In this document: positions 62,782 to 64,000 of the stretch, piece after piece
Numbering within the stretch: the stretch's first letter is position 1
Layout: the number at the start of each line of letters is the position of its first letter
From: Sphingomonas sp. BK580
Lineage (GTDB): Bacteria > Pseudomonadota > Alphaproteobacteria > Sphingomonadales > Sphingomonadaceae
DNA length: 64,000 bases
Assembly: GCF_014194975.1 (NCBI RefSeq)
Contig: NZ_JACIAY010000006.1
Coordinates: 62,001 to 126,000, forward strand
Direction of reading: 5' to 3'
The notes under the pieces: model-generated
The model's input: only the letters and a program-made list of their open reading frames with translations
Databases searched by the model: none
What the model was told of the DNA's origin: nothing
Translations under genes and position numbers: made by a program

Positions 62782-64000
62782 ATGTCGCTCACCCCTCGCC
62801 CGCACGACAGCTCGCGCGTGATCGCGGTGCTGGGTCCGACCAACACCGGCAAGACGCATCTCGCGATCGAGCGGATGTGCGCGCATGCCAGCGGCATGAT
62901 CGGCTTCCCGCTGCGGCTGCTGGCGCGGGAGGTGTACGACCGGGTGGTCGCGATCAAGGGGCCGGAGCGGGTCGCGCTGATCACCGGCGAGGAACGCATC
63001 GTCCCCAAGGACGCACGCTGGTTCCTGTGCACCGCGGAGAGCCTGCCACTCGAGCGCGACGTCGCCTTCGTCGCGCTCGACGAGGCGCAGCTCGGCGCCG
63101 ACCGCGAGCGCGGCCACGTCTTCACCGATCGCCTGCTGCGCGCGCGCGGGCGCGAGGAGACGATGATCCTCGGCTCCGAGGCGCTCCGCCCGGTGCTGCG
63201 CGCGCTGGTGCCCGAGGCCGAGATCATCGAGCGGCCGCGCTTCTCGACGCTGAGCTATGCCGGCGCTAAGAAGCTGTCGCGGCTGCCGCGGCGCTCCGCG
63301 ATCGTCACCTTCTCGGCTGAGGAGGTCTATGCCACCGCCGAGATGCTGCGCCGGCTGCGCGGCGGCGCCGCGGTGGTGATGGGCGCGCTCAGCCCGCGGA
63401 CGCGCAACGCGCAGGTGGCGATGTTCCAGGCGGGCGAGGTCGACTATCTCGTCGCCACCGACGCGATCGGCATGGGGCTCAACCTCGACGTCGGCCACGT
63501 CGCCTTCGCCGGCCTGTCCAAGTTCGACGGTCAGCAGCGCCGCCGCCTCACCGTCGCAGAGATGGCGCAGATCGCGGGCCGCGCCGGGCGCCACCAGCGC
63601 GACGGCACCTTCGGCGGGCTCACCGAGGAAGGGCCGGAGGCGTTCGAGCCCGAGGAGGTGGCGGCGATCGAGGCACATCGCTTCCCGCGCCTCGACTGGC
63701 TCTACTGGCGCGACGGCACGCCCGACCTCTCCTCGATCGACGCGCTGCTCGCCTCGCTGGCGCGTCGCCCCGAGCACGAGCGGCTGCGCGCCGCGCCCGA
63801 GGCGACCGACCTGCGCGTGCTCAGGCGGCTCGCCGACGAGGCGGGGGTGCGTGACCGCGCGCGCGGCAACGTCGCGCGGCTGTGGGCGGCGTGCGGCATC
63901 CCCGATTTCGCCAAGCTCGGCATCGACCCGCACGCGCGCTTCGTCGGGCGCGTGTTCGGCTATCTCGCGCAGGGGTACGTGCCGCACCAGTGGTTCGCCG
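62782..64000 (+). CDS. SUV3-like ATP-dependent helicase (5' part, cut by the window edge)
   Basis: The first 406 residues of a superfamily 2 helicase of the SUV3/RNA degradosome type. Walker A GPTNTGKT is at 18-25, the Walker B/DExx segment is ALDEAQLGAD, and the second RecA domain has VATDAIGMGLNLDV and AQIAGRAGRHQRDGTFG with the arginine motif. Mitochondrial SUV3 unwinds RNA for degradation, and alphaproteobacterial members are long and often end in a basic tail, which lies beyond this window. The start ATG at 62782 is the first in the frame. It is divergent from the M23 gene, with 202 bases between starts. Confidence 0.9.
   Translation, partial: MSLTPRPHDSSRVIAVLGPTNTGKTHLAIERMCAHASGMIGFPLRLLAREVYDRVVAIKGPERVALITGEERIVPKDARWFLCTAESLPLERDVAFVALDEAQLGADRERGHVFTDRLLRARGREETMILGSEALRPVLRALVPEAEIIERPRFSTLSYAGAKKLSRLPRRSAIVTFSAEEVYATAEMLRRLRGGAAVVMGALSPRTRNAQVAMFQAGEVDYLVATDAIGMGLNLDVGHVAFAGLSKFDGQQRRRLTVAEMAQIAGRAGRHQRDGTFGGLTEEGPEAFEPEEVAAIEAHRFPRLDWLYWRDGTPDLSSIDALLASLARRPEHERLRAAPEATDLRVLRRLADEAGVRDRARGNVARLWAACGIPDFAKLGIDPHARFVGRVFGYLAQGYVPHQWFA

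Overview
The window is chromosomal DNA of about 70% GC from a sphingomonad (Alphaproteobacteria, Sphingomonadales; most likely Sphingomonas or a close relative). The call rests on gene order and on protein families typical of that group: mnmE-mnmG-rsmG-parA-parB, ppx-rlmE, the paired exonuclease and Lhr-type helicase, TIGR02186-TauE, DUF1489, DUF1491, DUF3576, and above all hemJ-hemE facing ppsR-maf-aroE-coaE-dnaQ. No phage, insertion sequence, integron or CRISPR array is visible. The region is core genome lying around the chromosome origin.

Layout. Positions 1-7042 hold the end of a YggS gene, a thiamine phosphate synthase-like gene, a dienelactone hydrolase, and the tRNA-modification and chromosome-partition operon mnmE-mnmG-rsmG-parA-parB with two embedded parS sites. 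Positions 7290-11777 are a leftward operon (DUF3576 lipoprotein, leuS, lptE, holA). Positions 11972-15341 hold two sphingomonad exported proteins, tRNA-Gln, ppx and rlmE. Positions 15342-25758 hold a repeat-rich spacer, prfC, a third parS-like site, a PmtA-like methyltransferase, a CDC48-type AAA ATPase, a LysR regulator, a cyclophilin, mgtE, DUF1489 and an S1/P1 nuclease. Positions 25985-35319 hold an S10 peptidase, a DNA-end-processing exonuclease and Lhr helicase pair without its usual ligase, ftsK and a UbiH-type hydroxylase. Positions 35430-41985 are leftward: ribA, xthA, lolA, terC, rho, hemJ, hemE.

The hemE-ppsR intergenic region (41986-42305) is the best candidate for the chromosome replication origin. 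It holds DnaA-box-like sequences and a cluster of GANTC sites, and its neighbours match those of the Caulobacter origin. To its right run ppsR-maf-aroE-coaE-dnaQ, then hpf-ptsN, a thioesterase, DUF1491 and a cell wall hydrolase. Positions 48785-57949 are leftward: M20 peptidase, a double retropepsin, a HerA-like ATPase, TIGR02186-TauE, a short pair resembling the NfrA/NfrB phage-N4-receptor glycan system, and bamE. Then come a cytochrome bc1 assembly chaperone, YceD, an S41 protease, a lipoprotein, an M23 peptidase and a partial SUV3-like helicase.

Taken together, the window carries much of the origin-proximal replication and segregation machinery: origin, parABS, FtsK, DNA polymerase III delta and epsilon subunits. 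It also carries envelope-assembly genes (lptE, lolA, bamE) and translation-factor genes (leuS, prfC, mnmEG, rlmE, rsmG, hpf). The less ordinary features are the parS sites written into coding sequence, the compact Nfr-like pair, several REP-like palindromic repeats in intergenic gaps, and a candidate minus-strand small RNA terminator beside lysR.
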